NCBI RefSeq assembly: GCF_000718165.1
Contig: NZ_JOEY01000044.1
Span: forward strand, 1-64,000
Direction of reading: 5' to 3'
DNA length: 64,000 nucleotides
From: Streptomyces fulvoviolaceus
GTDB taxonomy: Bacteria > Actinomycetota > Actinomycetes > Streptomycetales > Streptomycetaceae
Below the pieces are notes generated by a model, which saw only the letters and a list, made by a program, of their open reading frames with translations, was not told the DNA's origin and did not search any database. The translations under genes were made by a program, and so were the position numbers. Shown piece after piece: positions 33,896 through 41,953 of this stretch. Each line of letters starts with the position of its first letter. Within the stretch, counting starts at the first letter, position 1.

Positions 33896-34341
33896 GCCCT
33901 GTCGAGGTCCAGGCGCTCGACGCGTGCCACGTTCTCCCGGTCCTCGGCGTCCGCGCTGGCCTCGGCGGCGAACCAGGCGTCGAGGATCTCCTTCAGCAGT
34001 GGCTCGGAGGTCAGCCGCAGGCTGAGGGCCAGCACATTGGCGTCGTTCCAGCGGCGGGCGCCGTCGGCCGTGTAGGCGTCCGTGCACAGGGCCGCCCGTA
34101 CGCCCGGCACCTTGTTGGCTGCGATCGAGGCACCCGTGCCGGTCCAGCAGCACACGACGGCCTGGTCCGCCGTCCCGGCGGCGACCTCGCGAGCCGCCGC
34201 CTCCGAGCAGGCGGCCCACTGCGGGTCGGCACCGGGGTGCAGCGCGCCGTGAGCGACCACCTCGTGACCGCGGCCGCGCAGCTCGGTGACGAGAGCGCGC
34301 GCCACGGGTTCGTCCATGTCGGAGGAAACGGAGATCCGCAT
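33889..34341 (-). CDS. RpiB/LacA/LacB-family sugar-phosphate isomerase
   Basis: A 150-residue protein of the ribose-5-phosphate isomerase B/galactose-6-phosphate isomerase family. It has CCWTGTGASIAANKVPGVRAA, the active-site Cys and phosphate-binding loop region, and NDANVLALSLRL. It replaces the canonical N-terminal residues with MRISVSSDMDEPVARALV, which matches a subgroup seen beside sugar operons. It interconverts an aldose and a ketose phosphate; the sugar is unknown. It ends 7 bases inside the convergent ilvY-like gene. Confidence 0.82.
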   Translation of the reverse strand: MRISVSSDMDEPVARALVTELRGRGHEVVAHGALHPGADPQWAACSEAAAREVAAGTADQAVVCCWTGTGASIAANKVPGVRAALCTDAYTADGARRWNDANVLALSLRLTSEPLLKEILDAWFAAEASADAEDRENVARVERLDLDRAH

Positions 34342-34364
34342 GACATGAGCCTACTCGGGCCGGC

Positions 34365-34643
34365 TCAGGCGCCCAGCGTACGGCTGAGCAGGTCCCGGCG
34401 GTTGTGCGTGCCGGTCTTCGCGAACACCGACCTCAGGTGGTCCTGGACGGTGTGTTCGGTGACGTACATGCTGCGGGCCGCGGTGTGGCTGTCCGCGCCC
34501 TTGGCGAGCAGGCCGAGGAGTTCGCTCTCGCGCCGGCTGAGTGCGCAGGCGCGGGTGAAGACGGCCGGCCGCTCCGCCGGTGCCGTCTCCTCGATGGTGA
34601 CGGCGATCGTCTGCTCCTCCGGGTCCAGCGGCCGGTCGACGAT
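34365..34643 (-). pseudogene. LuxR-family regulator, 3' fragment only
   Basis: The minus strand carries an open frame whose C-terminal part is a LuxR/NarL helix-turn-helix: [20 protein letters not shown], then [20 protein letters not shown] and a tail [10 protein letters not shown] with TGA at 34365. The preceding residues ([19 protein letters not shown]) fit the linker of such regulators. No start codon or N-terminal sensor region is present; the frame runs into the antisense of another gene and stops at 34763. So this is the terminal third of a regulator whose 5' part has been lost. Confidence 0.7.
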
Positions 34644-34802
34644 CCCGCCTGCGTCGTCGTCGACCTGGACTTCGACGACGTGGCCGGCGCCGAGCGGTTC
34701 CTGGGCTTCCTCAGGGAGACGGTGTGGGCCTCGTCCGAGAACGCGCCGGCGCTGGTCGGGTCACCTCGGACGCGGATCCTGGAGACCGTCGAGGAGGCGT
34801 GA
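34644..34802 (+). pseudogene. C-terminal fragment of an unknown protein
   Basis: On the plus strand a frame ending at 34802 encodes [20 protein letters not shown] and [20 protein letters not shown], ending ILETVEEA. The residue pattern, with alternating hydrophobic strand and amphipathic helix, is that of a real protein of the type DxDD.xxAExFLxxLRxxVW, but no start or ribosome-binding site precedes it; upstream sequence is the antisense of the LuxR fragment. It overlaps the 3' end of the convergent Nudix gene by 42 bases. Best read as the surviving half of a gene divergent to the LuxR gene. Confidence 0.55.
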
Positions 34803-35537
34803 GTCCATGTGGTAGCGGACGAGGGGTTCCAGATAGACCACGTGCGGGCCTGCGAGGTCCGCGAGCTCGGCCGGGGAGCCGATCAGGGCGATCCGGTCGA
34901 ACTCCGGGTCATGTCCCTGTGCCGTCTCCTCGGCAACCAGGGCCGCGAATCGCTCATGCAGCTGGGACGCGGGCCTGCTCGGCGCGAGGTAGTGGACACC
35001 GATCTGCCCGTCCGACCTGTGGATGACGAGACGCCGGGTGAGATCTTCGGCCGGCGTGTCGATGCCTGTCTCCTCGGCGAGTTCCACGGCGGCGTGACGG
35101 CGCAGTGCGGCCTCGTCGAGGGGCGTGCGGCCGGTGGGAGGTTCGATCGATCCGCCGGGCAGTTGCCAATGGCCGGGGGCGGCGGTGGATGACGACATAC
35201 GGCCCACCAGCACGCGTCCGTCGTCGGTCGGCTGCATCACGCTCACGAAGAGGGAACGCCGCGCTGTGGCGCCGGGGACCCGGCGCAGTGCGAGGTACCG
35301 GTAGGTCGTCCGGGACCAGGAGACGACCAGCTCGCCCGAGGGCTCCCGGTCGAGCCCAGCGCAGACCGCCAACGGTCCGTCGAAGAAGCTCGGGTTGGCC
35401 TCGACCGCTTCGTCCCAGGCGCGGTTCATGGCCGCGCGCTGCTCAGCCGACATCGGGGGCGCCGCCACCTCGACCAGACGCAGCCGTCCGGCCTCCAGCA
35501 GCTCAACACTCATGGGAACAGAGGTCTGTTCAGGCAC
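34761..35537 (-). CDS. Nudix hydrolase with N-terminal extension
   Basis: A protein of 258 residues (250 if the ATG at 35513 is used). About 120 residues precede a Nudix domain with [20 protein letters not shown] and [11 protein letters not shown]. The Nudix box is stretched and its RE pair reads VE, so activity could be altered. The GTG at 35537 overlaps the ROK gene stop by eight bases, which suggests coupling; neither start has a Shine-Dalgarno site. Substrate unknown. Confidence 0.75.
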   Translation of the reverse strand: MPEQTSVPMSVELLEAGRLRLVEVAAPPMSAEQRAAMNRAWDEAVEANPSFFDGPLAVCAGLDREPSGELVVSWSRTTYRYLALRRVPGATARRSLFVSVMQPTDDGRVLVGRMSSSTAAPGHWQLPGGSIEPPTGRTPLDEAALRRHAAVELAEETGIDTPAEDLTRRLVIHRSDGQIGVHYLAPSRPASQLHERFAALVAEETAQGHDPEFDRIALIGSPAELADLAGPHVVYLEPLVRYHMDSRLLDGLQDPRPR

Positions 35538-36774
35538 GGGTCAGTGCCCCCAGCGGGTCGTCCAGCACCGGCTGCCAGGCCAACTCGGCCGCCCCCACCA
35601 GGCTGTTGTGGTCCAGGGTGCACGCGAGGATGGGGACGCCGCCGCTCTGCCCCCACAGGCTGCGGTCGGCGACGACCGCGCGCAGCCGGTCCGGGTCGGC
35701 GTCCAGGAGGGTGCGGTGGAGACCGCCGAGGATGATGCGGTCCGGGTTGAGGATGTTCACCAGGCCCGCGAGGCCCAGGCCCAGACGGTCGATGAGGGCC
35801 TCGGCGGCCGTACGCACGGACGGGTCGTCGTAGTGGTTGCGGATCAGGTCGATGGCCTGCTGGAGCAGGGACACCTCGGGGCCCGGGTCGCGGCCCGCGG
35901 CCGTGAGGAGGGCCAGCGGGTCGGCCTCGACGTCGAGGCAGCCGCGGCTCCCGCAGTGGCAGGGGCGGCCCTCCGGGTTGACGGTGAGGTGGCCGACCTC
36001 GAGCGCCAGGCCCGAACTGCCCGTGTGCAGACGGCCGTCGAGCACCAGCGCGCCGCCGACGCCCCGGTGTCCGGTGGCCACGCAGAGCAGGTCCCGGGCG
36101 CCGCGGCCCGCGCCGTGCCGGTGCTCGGCGAGCGCGGCGAGGTTGATGTCGTTGCCCGCGAACGCGGGTCCGGTGATGCCGGCCGCGTGCACGCACTCCG
36201 CGAAGATACGGCGGACCGGGGCACCAACGGGCCAGGCCAGGTGCAGCGGGTTCAGCGCGAGTCCGTCCGGTTCGGCGACCGCCGACGGTACGGCGAGCCC
36301 GGCGCCGACACAGCGCCGGCCGGTCGTGCGGAGCAGCTCGGCGCCCGCTTCCACGACCGATCCCAGGACCTTGGCAGGGTCGGCGTCGACGGTCTCGCAG
36401 CCGGGTGCGGTGGCGACGATACGGCCGCCCAGTCCGACCAGCGCCGCCCGGAACCCGTCGGCGTGCACCTGCGCGGCCAGGACGACGGGCCCGTCCTCGG
36501 CGACCGCGAGCCGGTGCGAGGGCCGCCCCTGCGAACCGGCCGCCGCGCCGGGCCGGGCGTCGACACGGATCAGCCCGAGCGCCTCCAGCTCGGCGGCGAC
36601 CGCACCGGCCGTGGCCCGCGTCACCCCGAGCTCGGCGGTCAGCACGGCCCGGGTCGGCGCGCGCCCGGTGTGCACGAGCTCCAACGCGGGCCCGAGCGCA
36701 CCGCGCCCCCGGTCCAGCCGCGCCCTCGAGGTGGTCCCTTCCCCCGCCGGCCGGGGGTCCGCCTTGCCGCTCAT
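35530..36774 (-). CDS. ROK-family transcriptional regulator
   Basis: A 414-residue ROK repressor-type protein. The N-terminal winged helix (TRAVLTAELGVTRATAGAVA) is followed by a sugar-kinase-like ROK domain with GVGGALVLDGRLHTGSSGLA and the zinc-binding signature GRPCHCGSRGCLDVEA, preceded by EVGHLTV. Such proteins repress sugar-catabolic genes and bind a sugar or sugar phosphate. The downstream Nudix gene is coupled to it. No sugar transporter is adjacent; the aldolase/SIS operon is 1.9 kb away with its own DeoR. Confidence 0.87.
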   Translation of the reverse strand: MSGKADPRPAGEGTTSRARLDRGRGALGPALELVHTGRAPTRAVLTAELGVTRATAGAVAAELEALGLIRVDARPGAAAGSQGRPSHRLAVAEDGPVVLAAQVHADGFRAALVGLGGRIVATAPGCETVDADPAKVLGSVVEAGAELLRTTGRRCVGAGLAVPSAVAEPDGLALNPLHLAWPVGAPVRRIFAECVHAAGITGPAFAGNDINLAALAEHRHGAGRGARDLLCVATGHRGVGGALVLDGRLHTGSSGLALEVGHLTVNPEGRPCHCGSRGCLDVEADPLALLTAAGRDPGPEVSLLQQAIDLIRNHYDDPSVRTAAEALIDRLGLGLAGLVNILNPDRIILGGLHRTLLDADPDRLRAVVADRSLWGQSGGVPILACTLDHNSLVGAAELAWQPVLDDPLGALTRA

Positions 36775-36810
36775 GAGGGCGAGTGTCCCATGATCCGCAG
36801 CTGCGGAGAC

Positions 36811-37452
36811 CTAGAGGCCGCTGACCCGGAGCGTGATGTTCAGCCGCCCGGTCAGTCCCAACTCGGGCGGGGCGGTGCCCGGGTGCACCCGGGGCACCCC
36901 GTGGTACGCGAGTCGGGACCGGCCTCCGAAGACGAACAGGTCACCGCTGCGCAGCTCGACGTCCGTGTACGGGCGGGTCCGGGTCTCCGCGTTCCCGAAC
37001 CGGAAGACACAGGTGTCGCCGAGGCTCAGGGACACCACGGGCGCGTCCGACTTCTCGTCGCTGTCGCGGTGCATGCCCATGCGGGCGTCGCCGTCGTAGA
37101 AGTTGATCAGGGCGATGTCGTACGACTGGGAAGGCACCCCGAGCGCGTCCCGCACCGCCCGTCGGCCCAGCTCGTCCAGCCAGTCCGGGAACGGTTTCAC
37201 CGGTGCCCCGTCGCCGTCGACGACCGTGCGGGCGTAGGCGTACGGGTACCAGTGCCAGCCCAGACAGACCTGCCGCGCGGTCATCGTGCCGCCGCCGGGC
37301 GTGCGGACCGTGCGCAGTCCGGCCGGCGGGCGGGCCCACTGCCGGCAGGCCTCCAGGAGTTCACGCTGCCGGCCGGCGTCCAGCCAGTCCGGCACGTGCA
37401 CCGCGCCGGGCGCGATCTCCGTACGGGCCCTGGGGAACAGCTCGGCATCCAT
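36811..37452 (-). CDS. alkB: AlkB-like DNA-repair 2-oxoglutarate dioxygenase
   Basis: A 213-residue 2OG-Fe(II) oxygenase that directly reverses alkylation of DNA or RNA bases. The iron ligands are the HxD of MGMHRDSDE and a His in LAYHGVPRVHPGT; the 2OG-binding Arg residues are in LGLTGRLNITLRVSG. The YPYAYARTVVDGDG and INFYDGDARMG segments are typical. ATG 37452 is preferred (AGGA about 8 bases upstream) over the ATG three codons earlier. It is divergent from rlmG with 64 bases between. Confidence 0.88.
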   Translation of the reverse strand: MDAELFPRARTEIAPGAVHVPDWLDAGRQRELLEACRQWARPPAGLRTVRTPGGGTMTARQVCLGWHWYPYAYARTVVDGDGAPVKPFPDWLDELGRRAVRDALGVPSQSYDIALINFYDGDARMGMHRDSDEKSDAPVVSLSLGDTCVFRFGNAETRTRPYTDVELRSGDLFVFGGRSRLAYHGVPRVHPGTAPPELGLTGRLNITLRVSGL

Positions 37453-37516
37453 GCTTCCCATCCTGCCCGAGAGCCCGACAGGGCCTGAGCTGCGGCTCCG
37501 ATAGCCTGGGCGCACG

Positions 37517-38671
37517 ATGAACGACCGTATGACGACTCCGTGGGGCGAGCTCGAGCTGGCCCGCTTCCCCGAGGACCCGCGCGACCGGCTGCGTGCCTGG
37601 GACGCCGCCGACGAGTACCTGCTCAGGCACCTCGCGCGCCTCGCCGACGAGGGGATCCCGCTGTCCGGCACGGTCGTGGTGGTCGGGGACCGCTGGGGTG
37701 CGCTGGTCACGGCGCTCGCGGAGCACCGGCCCGTGCAGATCACGGACTCGTTCCTCGCCCAGGAGGCGACCCGCGCGAACCTCGCCCGGGGTGGCGCCGA
37801 GACAGGTGCCGTCCAGCTGCTCACCACGCAGGACCCGCCGCCCGCCCGGATCGACGTCCTGCTGGTGCGCGTACCGAAGAGCCTGGCCCTGCTGGAGGAC
37901 CAGCTGCTGCGACTGGCCCCGGCGGTGCACGACGGCACGGTCGTCGTCGGCACCGGCATGGTGAAGGAGATCCACACCTCGACGCTGCAGCTGTTCGAGC
38001 GGATCCTCGGGCCGACCCGCACGTCACTCGCCGAGAAGAAGGCCCGGCTCATCTTCTGCACGCCCGAGCCCTCGCTCGAACGGACCGCCAACCCCTGGCC
38101 GTACGGCTACACGCTCCCGGACGGCATCGGCCCCGTCTCGGGACGCACCGTCGTCAATCACGCCGGTGTCTTCTGCGCCGACCGGCTCGACATCGGCACC
38201 CGGTTCTTCCTTCAGCACCTGCCGGACAGCCGAGGCGCCCAGCGGGTCGTGGACCTGGGGTGCGGCAACGGCGTCGTCGGTACGGCGGCGGCGCTGGCCA
38301 ATCCCGAGGCCGAGGTGCTGTTCGTGGACGAGTCGTTCCAGGCCGTGGCCTCGGCGGAGGCGACGTACAAGGCGAACGGCGTACCGGGGCACGCCGAGTT
38401 CCGGGTCGGGGACGGGCTGGCGGGACTCCCGGCCGGCAGCGTCGACATCGTGCTGACCAATCCGCCGTTCCATACGCACCAGGCGACGACCGACGCGACG
38501 GCGTGGCGGATGTTCACCGGGGCGAAGCGGGTGCTGCGCCCCGGCGGCGAGCTGTGGGTGATCGGCAACCGGCACCTCGGCTACCACCTGAAGTTGCGGC
38601 GGCTGTTCGGCAACAGTCAACTGGTCGCCAGTGACCCGAAGTTCGTGGTGTTGAAAGCCGTCAAGCGGTAG
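37517..38671 (+). CDS. rlmG: 23S rRNA (guanine-N2) methyltransferase RlmG-like
   Basis: A 384-residue class I methyltransferase with the two-domain layout of RsmC/RlmG. The C-terminal domain has the SAM motif VVDLGCGNGVVGTAAALANP, an acidic second motif and the catalytic NPPF (VLTNPPFHTHQAT), characteristic of N2-guanine methylation. The N-terminal domain is a degenerate methyltransferase copy. Length and GVFCADRLDIGTRFFLQHLP match RlmG, which methylates 23S rRNA near position 1835 in E. coli. It overlaps the convergent aldolase gene by 11 bases. Confidence 0.85.
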   Translation: MNDRMTTPWGELELARFPEDPRDRLRAWDAADEYLLRHLARLADEGIPLSGTVVVVGDRWGALVTALAEHRPVQITDSFLAQEATRANLARGGAETGAVQLLTTQDPPPARIDVLLVRVPKSLALLEDQLLRLAPAVHDGTVVVGTGMVKEIHTSTLQLFERILGPTRTSLAEKKARLIFCTPEPSLERTANPWPYGYTLPDGIGPVSGRTVVNHAGVFCADRLDIGTRFFLQHLPDSRGAQRVVDLGCGNGVVGTAAALANPEAEVLFVDESFQAVASAEATYKANGVPGHAEFRVGDGLAGLPAGSVDIVLTNPPFHTHQATTDATAWRMFTGAKRVLRPGGELWVIGNRHLGYHLKLRRLFGNSQLVASDPKFVVLKAVKR

Positions 38672-39524
38672 CCGCTCCGCCGAGCGTCCGGATGATCCCG
38701 GCCACCGCCCCGACCATCGCCTCCCGCCCCACACTCAGGTATTTGCGCGAGTCGACCGCCTCGGGGTGGGCGGCGAGGAATTCCCGGATCGCTCCCGTCA
38801 TGGCGATGTTGAGGGCAGTGCCGACGTTCACCTTGGCGATACCGCCCGCGACCGCCGCGGCCAGTTCGTCGTCCGGCACTCCCGAGGAGCCGTGCAGGAC
38901 GAGCGGCACGTCCAGCGCGGCGGACAGGCGTTTGAGGAGGTCGTGGTCGAGTCTGGCGGTGCGGGTGGTCATCGCGTGCGCGCTGCCGATGGCGACGGCG
39001 AGGGCGTCCACACCGGAGTCCGCGACGAACGCGCGGGCCTCGGCGGGGTCGGTCCGGGCGCCGGGCGCGTGGGCGTCCAGCGGCGGCTCGCCGTTCTTGC
39101 CGCCCACCTCCCCCAACTCCGCCTCGATCCAGAGCCCTTGGGAGTGCGCCCAGTCGGCCGCGGCCCTGGTGGCGGCGAGGTTCTCGTCGTAGGACAGACG
39201 GGAGGCGTCGTACATCACGGAGCCGAAGCCGGCGTCGGCCGTCTGGCGCAGCAGGTCGTCGCTCTGGACGTGGTCGAGGTGCAACGCGACGGGGACGGCG
39301 GCGCGTTCGGCGGCGGTGACGGCCGCGCGGGCGAGCGGGAGCAGTCGGCCATAGCGGAACCTGACCGCGTTCTCGCTGACTTGGAGGACGACGGGCGCGT
39401 TCACCGACTCGGCACCGGCGATGACGGCCTCGACGTGTTCCAGGGTGACGATGTTGAAGGCGGCGACGGCGGAGTGGGCAGCGGTGGCGCGGTGGACGAG
39501 CTCGCCGGTGGTTGCGAGGGGCAT
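38661..39524 (-). CDS. Class II sugar-bisphosphate aldolase (KbaY/GatY-like)
   Basis: A 287-residue zinc-dependent aldolase. VALHLDHVQSDDLLRQTAD carries the zinc-binding His and catalytic Asp region; AIGSAHAMTTR and VLHGSSGVPDDELAAAV give the other His ligands and phosphate site. The absence of the fructose-aldolase insertions favours a tagatose- or ketose-bisphosphate aldolase. Product: triose phosphates from a hexose bisphosphate. AGGAGG lies 5 bases before the ATG and overlaps the stop of the upstream SIS gene (TAGGAGG), so translation is coupled. It overlaps rlmG at its 3' end by 11 bases. Confidence 0.87.
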   Translation of the reverse strand: MPLATTGELVHRATAAHSAVAAFNIVTLEHVEAVIAGAESVNAPVVLQVSENAVRFRYGRLLPLARAAVTAAERAAVPVALHLDHVQSDDLLRQTADAGFGSVMYDASRLSYDENLAATRAAADWAHSQGLWIEAELGEVGGKNGEPPLDAHAPGARTDPAEARAFVADSGVDALAVAIGSAHAMTTRTARLDHDLLKRLSAALDVPLVLHGSSGVPDDELAAAVAGGIAKVNVGTALNIAMTGAIREFLAAHPEAVDSRKYLSVGREAMVGAVAGIIRTLGGAATA

Positions 39525-39532
39525 GTTTCCTC

Positions 39533-40417
39533 CTACGAGTCGGCGAGGATCACCGAGCGGGTGAGGTGGCGCGGCCTGTCCGGGTCGAGGCCGCGGGCCG
39601 CGGCGACGGCTACGGCGAGTCGCTGGGCGCGGACCAGTTCGGCGAGCGGGTCGAGACCGCCACCGATCCACAACCCGCCGGTGTCCCGGACCTGTTCGGC
39701 GAGCCCCTCGGGCGCCTCGCCGAGCATCCAGGTCGCGGTGCCGTGGGTGGTGATGCTGATCGGGCCGTGCCGGTACTCCATCGCCGGGTAGGTCTCGGTC
39801 CAGGCCAGTGCGGCCTCGCGCATCTTCAGCCCGGCCTCGTTGGCCAGCCCGACCGTCCAGCCGCGCCCGAGGAAGGTGAACTGCGTGCAGTCGACGAGCC
39901 CTTCGGGCAGCGGGGTCGCGAGGGCGGTGCGGGCGTCGGCGACCACGGCGTCGGTGTGCAGTCCCAGGTGGGCGCGGAGCAGGGTGAGGGCGGTGGTCGC
40001 GAACCTCGTCTGGACGACGGAGCGTTCGTCGGCGAAGTCGAGGACGACGACCTCGTCGGCGGCGGCCATCACGGGCGTATCGGGGTCCGCCGTGATCGCG
40101 GTCGTCCGGGGGCGCCCCCTCAACTGCCCGAGCAGTTCCAGCACTTCGGTGGTGGTGCCGGAGCGGGTGAGGGCGACGACCCGGTCGTACAAGCGGCCGT
40201 ACGGGAACTCCGACGCGGCGAACGCGTCCGTCTCGCCCTGACCCGCGCCCTCGCGCAGCGCCGCGACCGCCTGCGCCATGAAGTAGGAGGTGCCGCACCC
40301 GACGATCGCGACCCGCTCCCCCGGCGCCGGCAGGGCCCCGCCGTGCTGTGCCGCTTCCACCGCGGCCCGTGTCCAGCACTCGGGTTGACTAGCCAGCTCT
40401 TCTTCGACATGGGTCAT
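39533..40417 (-). CDS. SIS-domain sugar isomerase/deaminase (AgaS-like)
   Basis: A 294-residue protein with two SIS domains: VAIVGCGTSYFMAQAVAAL, RSGTTTEVLELL and later FLGRGWTVGLANEAGLKMRE and EYRHGPISITT. It resembles AgaS/GlmS isomerase-domain proteins that convert amino-sugar phosphates, for example galactosamine-6-P to tagatose-6-P with loss of ammonia. With the adjacent class II aldolase it forms a two-step route from amino-hexose phosphate towards trioses; the phosphofructokinase-like step is missing here. GGAGGGG precedes the ATG. Divergent from a DeoR regulator. Confidence 0.87.
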   Translation of the reverse strand: MTHVEEELASQPECWTRAAVEAAQHGGALPAPGERVAIVGCGTSYFMAQAVAALREGAGQGETDAFAASEFPYGRLYDRVVALTRSGTTTEVLELLGQLRGRPRTTAITADPDTPVMAAADEVVVLDFADERSVVQTRFATTALTLLRAHLGLHTDAVVADARTALATPLPEGLVDCTQFTFLGRGWTVGLANEAGLKMREAALAWTETYPAMEYRHGPISITTHGTATWMLGEAPEGLAEQVRDTGGLWIGGGLDPLAELVRAQRLAVAVAAARGLDPDRPRHLTRSVILADS

Positions 40418-40454
40418 GCCGCACCCCTCCCCGGGCTGTGATTATTCATGCAAG

Positions 40455-40466
40455 ATATAGCGATAT
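40455..40466. promoter_or_regulatory. AT-rich imperfect palindrome, possible DeoR operator
   Basis: ATATAGCGATAT is a near-palindrome (10 of 12 positions pair) in an otherwise GC-rich region, within the AT-rich stretch 40440-40490 that separates the SIS isomerase gene and the DeoR gene. It is a reasonable binding site for the DeoR regulator encoded alongside. Motif seen; role inferred. Confidence 0.35.
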
Positions 40467-40542
40467 TTCGAGCACGATCAAGCATTTGGACGCAGGAGGG
40501 GTGCGCTAAAGTCGCCGGGAGATCGAGGTATGGAGGGTGCGG

Positions 40543-41322
40543 ATGTCGCGCGACGCCCGTTGGCAGGCGCTGCTGGAACTGCTCGTCGAGCGCGGTCGGC
40601 TGGACGTCGAGGAGGCGGCCGTCGAGCTCGAGGTCTCGGCCGCGACGATCCGCCGTGACTTCGACCAGCTGGCCGAGCAGCAGATGCTCGTGCGTACCAG
40701 GGGCGGCGCGGTCGTGCACGGCGTGTCGTACGAACTGCCGCTGCGCTACAAGACGGCCCGCCACGCCTCCGAGAAGCAGCGCATCGCGAAGGCGGTGGCG
40801 GAACTCATCGCGCCCGGCGAGGCGGTGGGCCTGACCGGCGGCACGACCACGACCGAGGTGGCGCGTGCCCTGGCCGTGCGCGGCGACCTCGCCACCGGCA
40901 CGCCCGCGCTGACCATCGTCACAAACGCGCTCAACATCGCCAACGAGCTTGCCGTACGCCCCCAGTTCAAGATCGTGGTGACCGGCGGGGTCGCACGTGC
41001 GCAGACCTACGAGCTCATCGGGCCGCTCGCCGACGGTGTGCTCGGCCAGATCACCATCGACGTGGCGGTGCTCGGCGTCGTCGCCTTCGACGTCACGCAC
41101 GGCGCCGCCGCCCACGACGAGGCCGAGGCCGCGATCAACCGGCTGCTGTGCGAACGGGCCGAGCGCGTGATCGTCGCCGCCGACTCCAGCAAGCTGGGCC
41201 AGCGGGCCTTCGCCCGGATCTGCGCGGCCGAGTCGGTGGACACGCTGGTCACGGACTCGGCGGCGGGGACGGAGATGGTGCGGCGGTTCGAGGAGGCGGG
41301 GATCAGGGTCCTCGCCGTGTGA
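40543..41322 (+). CDS. DeoR/AgaR-like transcriptional repressor
   Basis: A 259-residue DeoR protein. The helix-turn-helix reads LDVEEAAVELEVSAATIRRD, followed by RTRGGAVVHG and the phosphosugar-sensing segments LTGGTTTTEVARALAV, VTGGVARAQTYELIGP and HDEAEAAINRLLC. ATG 40543 is preferred because GGAGGG lies 5 bases upstream; GTG 40537 overlaps that site. It is divergent from the SIS isomerase/aldolase operon, which it probably represses in response to a sugar phosphate. Confidence 0.88.
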   Translation: MSRDARWQALLELLVERGRLDVEEAAVELEVSAATIRRDFDQLAEQQMLVRTRGGAVVHGVSYELPLRYKTARHASEKQRIAKAVAELIAPGEAVGLTGGTTTTEVARALAVRGDLATGTPALTIVTNALNIANELAVRPQFKIVVTGGVARAQTYELIGPLADGVLGQITIDVAVLGVVAFDVTHGAAAHDEAEAAINRLLCERAERVIVAADSSKLGQRAFARICAAESVDTLVTDSAAGTEMVRRFEEAGIRVLAV

Positions 41323-41338
41323 CCGACGCCGAGGCCCC

Positions 41339-41944
41339 TCAGGCCATCACCGGTTCGTCGGCGAGGTACGGCGGGGCGGGCTCGTACTGGATGTAGCGGC
41401 GGACCGCGCGGGCGTGCTCACGGCCGTGGAGGCGGCCGATGAGCCACAGGGCCATGTCGATTCCGGCCGAGACGCCCTGGCTGGTGACCAGGTCGCCGTC
41501 GACGACGTAGCGGGCGTCGCGGACCACGGTGATCTCGCCCCTGGCCTCCAGGGTGTCCTCGAACGCGTGATGGGTGGCGACCCGACGGCCGCGGGCCGGG
41601 CCCGCCTCGTGGAGCAGCAGCGCTCCGGTGCAGACACTGGTGGTCCACGCGGTGTCGGCGGCGGTCTTGCGGATCCAGTCGACGAGCACGGGGTTGTCCA
41701 CTTCGCGGCGGGTGCCGAAGCCGCCCGGTACGAGGAGGACGTCCAGGGGCGGATGGTCGTCGAAGGTGTGGTCCGGCAGGACCCGCATGCCCTTGTTGCA
41801 GCGGACGGGGTCGGGGCGTTCGGCGATCAGCACCGCGGTGTCGGCGTGGTCGCGCAGCATGGAGGAGGCGGTGAACACCTCCCAGGGGCCGGTGAAGTCG
41901 AGTTCCTCGACGCCGTCGAAGATCAGCAGGCCGTAAGTCGTCAT
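41339..41944 (-). CDS. DJ-1/PfpI-family protein
   Basis: A 201-residue class I glutamine-amidotransferase-like protein: YGLLIFDGVEELDFTGPWEV at the N-terminus, LVPGGFGTRREVDNP, then the nucleophile elbow TSVCTGALLLHEAG with its Cys and THHAFEDTLEARG. It resembles isonitrile hydratase/ThiJ-type proteins. It ends 16 bases from the convergent DeoR gene and is 9 bases downstream of a GlxA-type regulator that has a related domain, so the two are probably one operon; the substrate is unknown. Confidence 0.85.
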   Translation of the reverse strand: MTTYGLLIFDGVEELDFTGPWEVFTASSMLRDHADTAVLIAERPDPVRCNKGMRVLPDHTFDDHPPLDVLLVPGGFGTRREVDNPVLVDWIRKTAADTAWTTSVCTGALLLHEAGPARGRRVATHHAFEDTLEARGEITVVRDARYVVDGDLVTSQGVSAGIDMALWLIGRLHGREHARAVRRYIQYEPAPPYLADEPVMA

Positions 41945-41953
41945 CCGTACTCC

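Noticed and set aside
34404..34640. 5' part of a plus-strand frame ending at 34802
   Set aside because: This part is antisense to the LuxR helix-turn-helix. Only the 3' part (about 34644-34802) looks like protein-coding sequence.
37453..38091. Extended N-terminus for AlkB
   Set aside because: The extra residues are antisense to rlmG and Ser/Arg-rich. AlkB homologues start near MDAELFPR.
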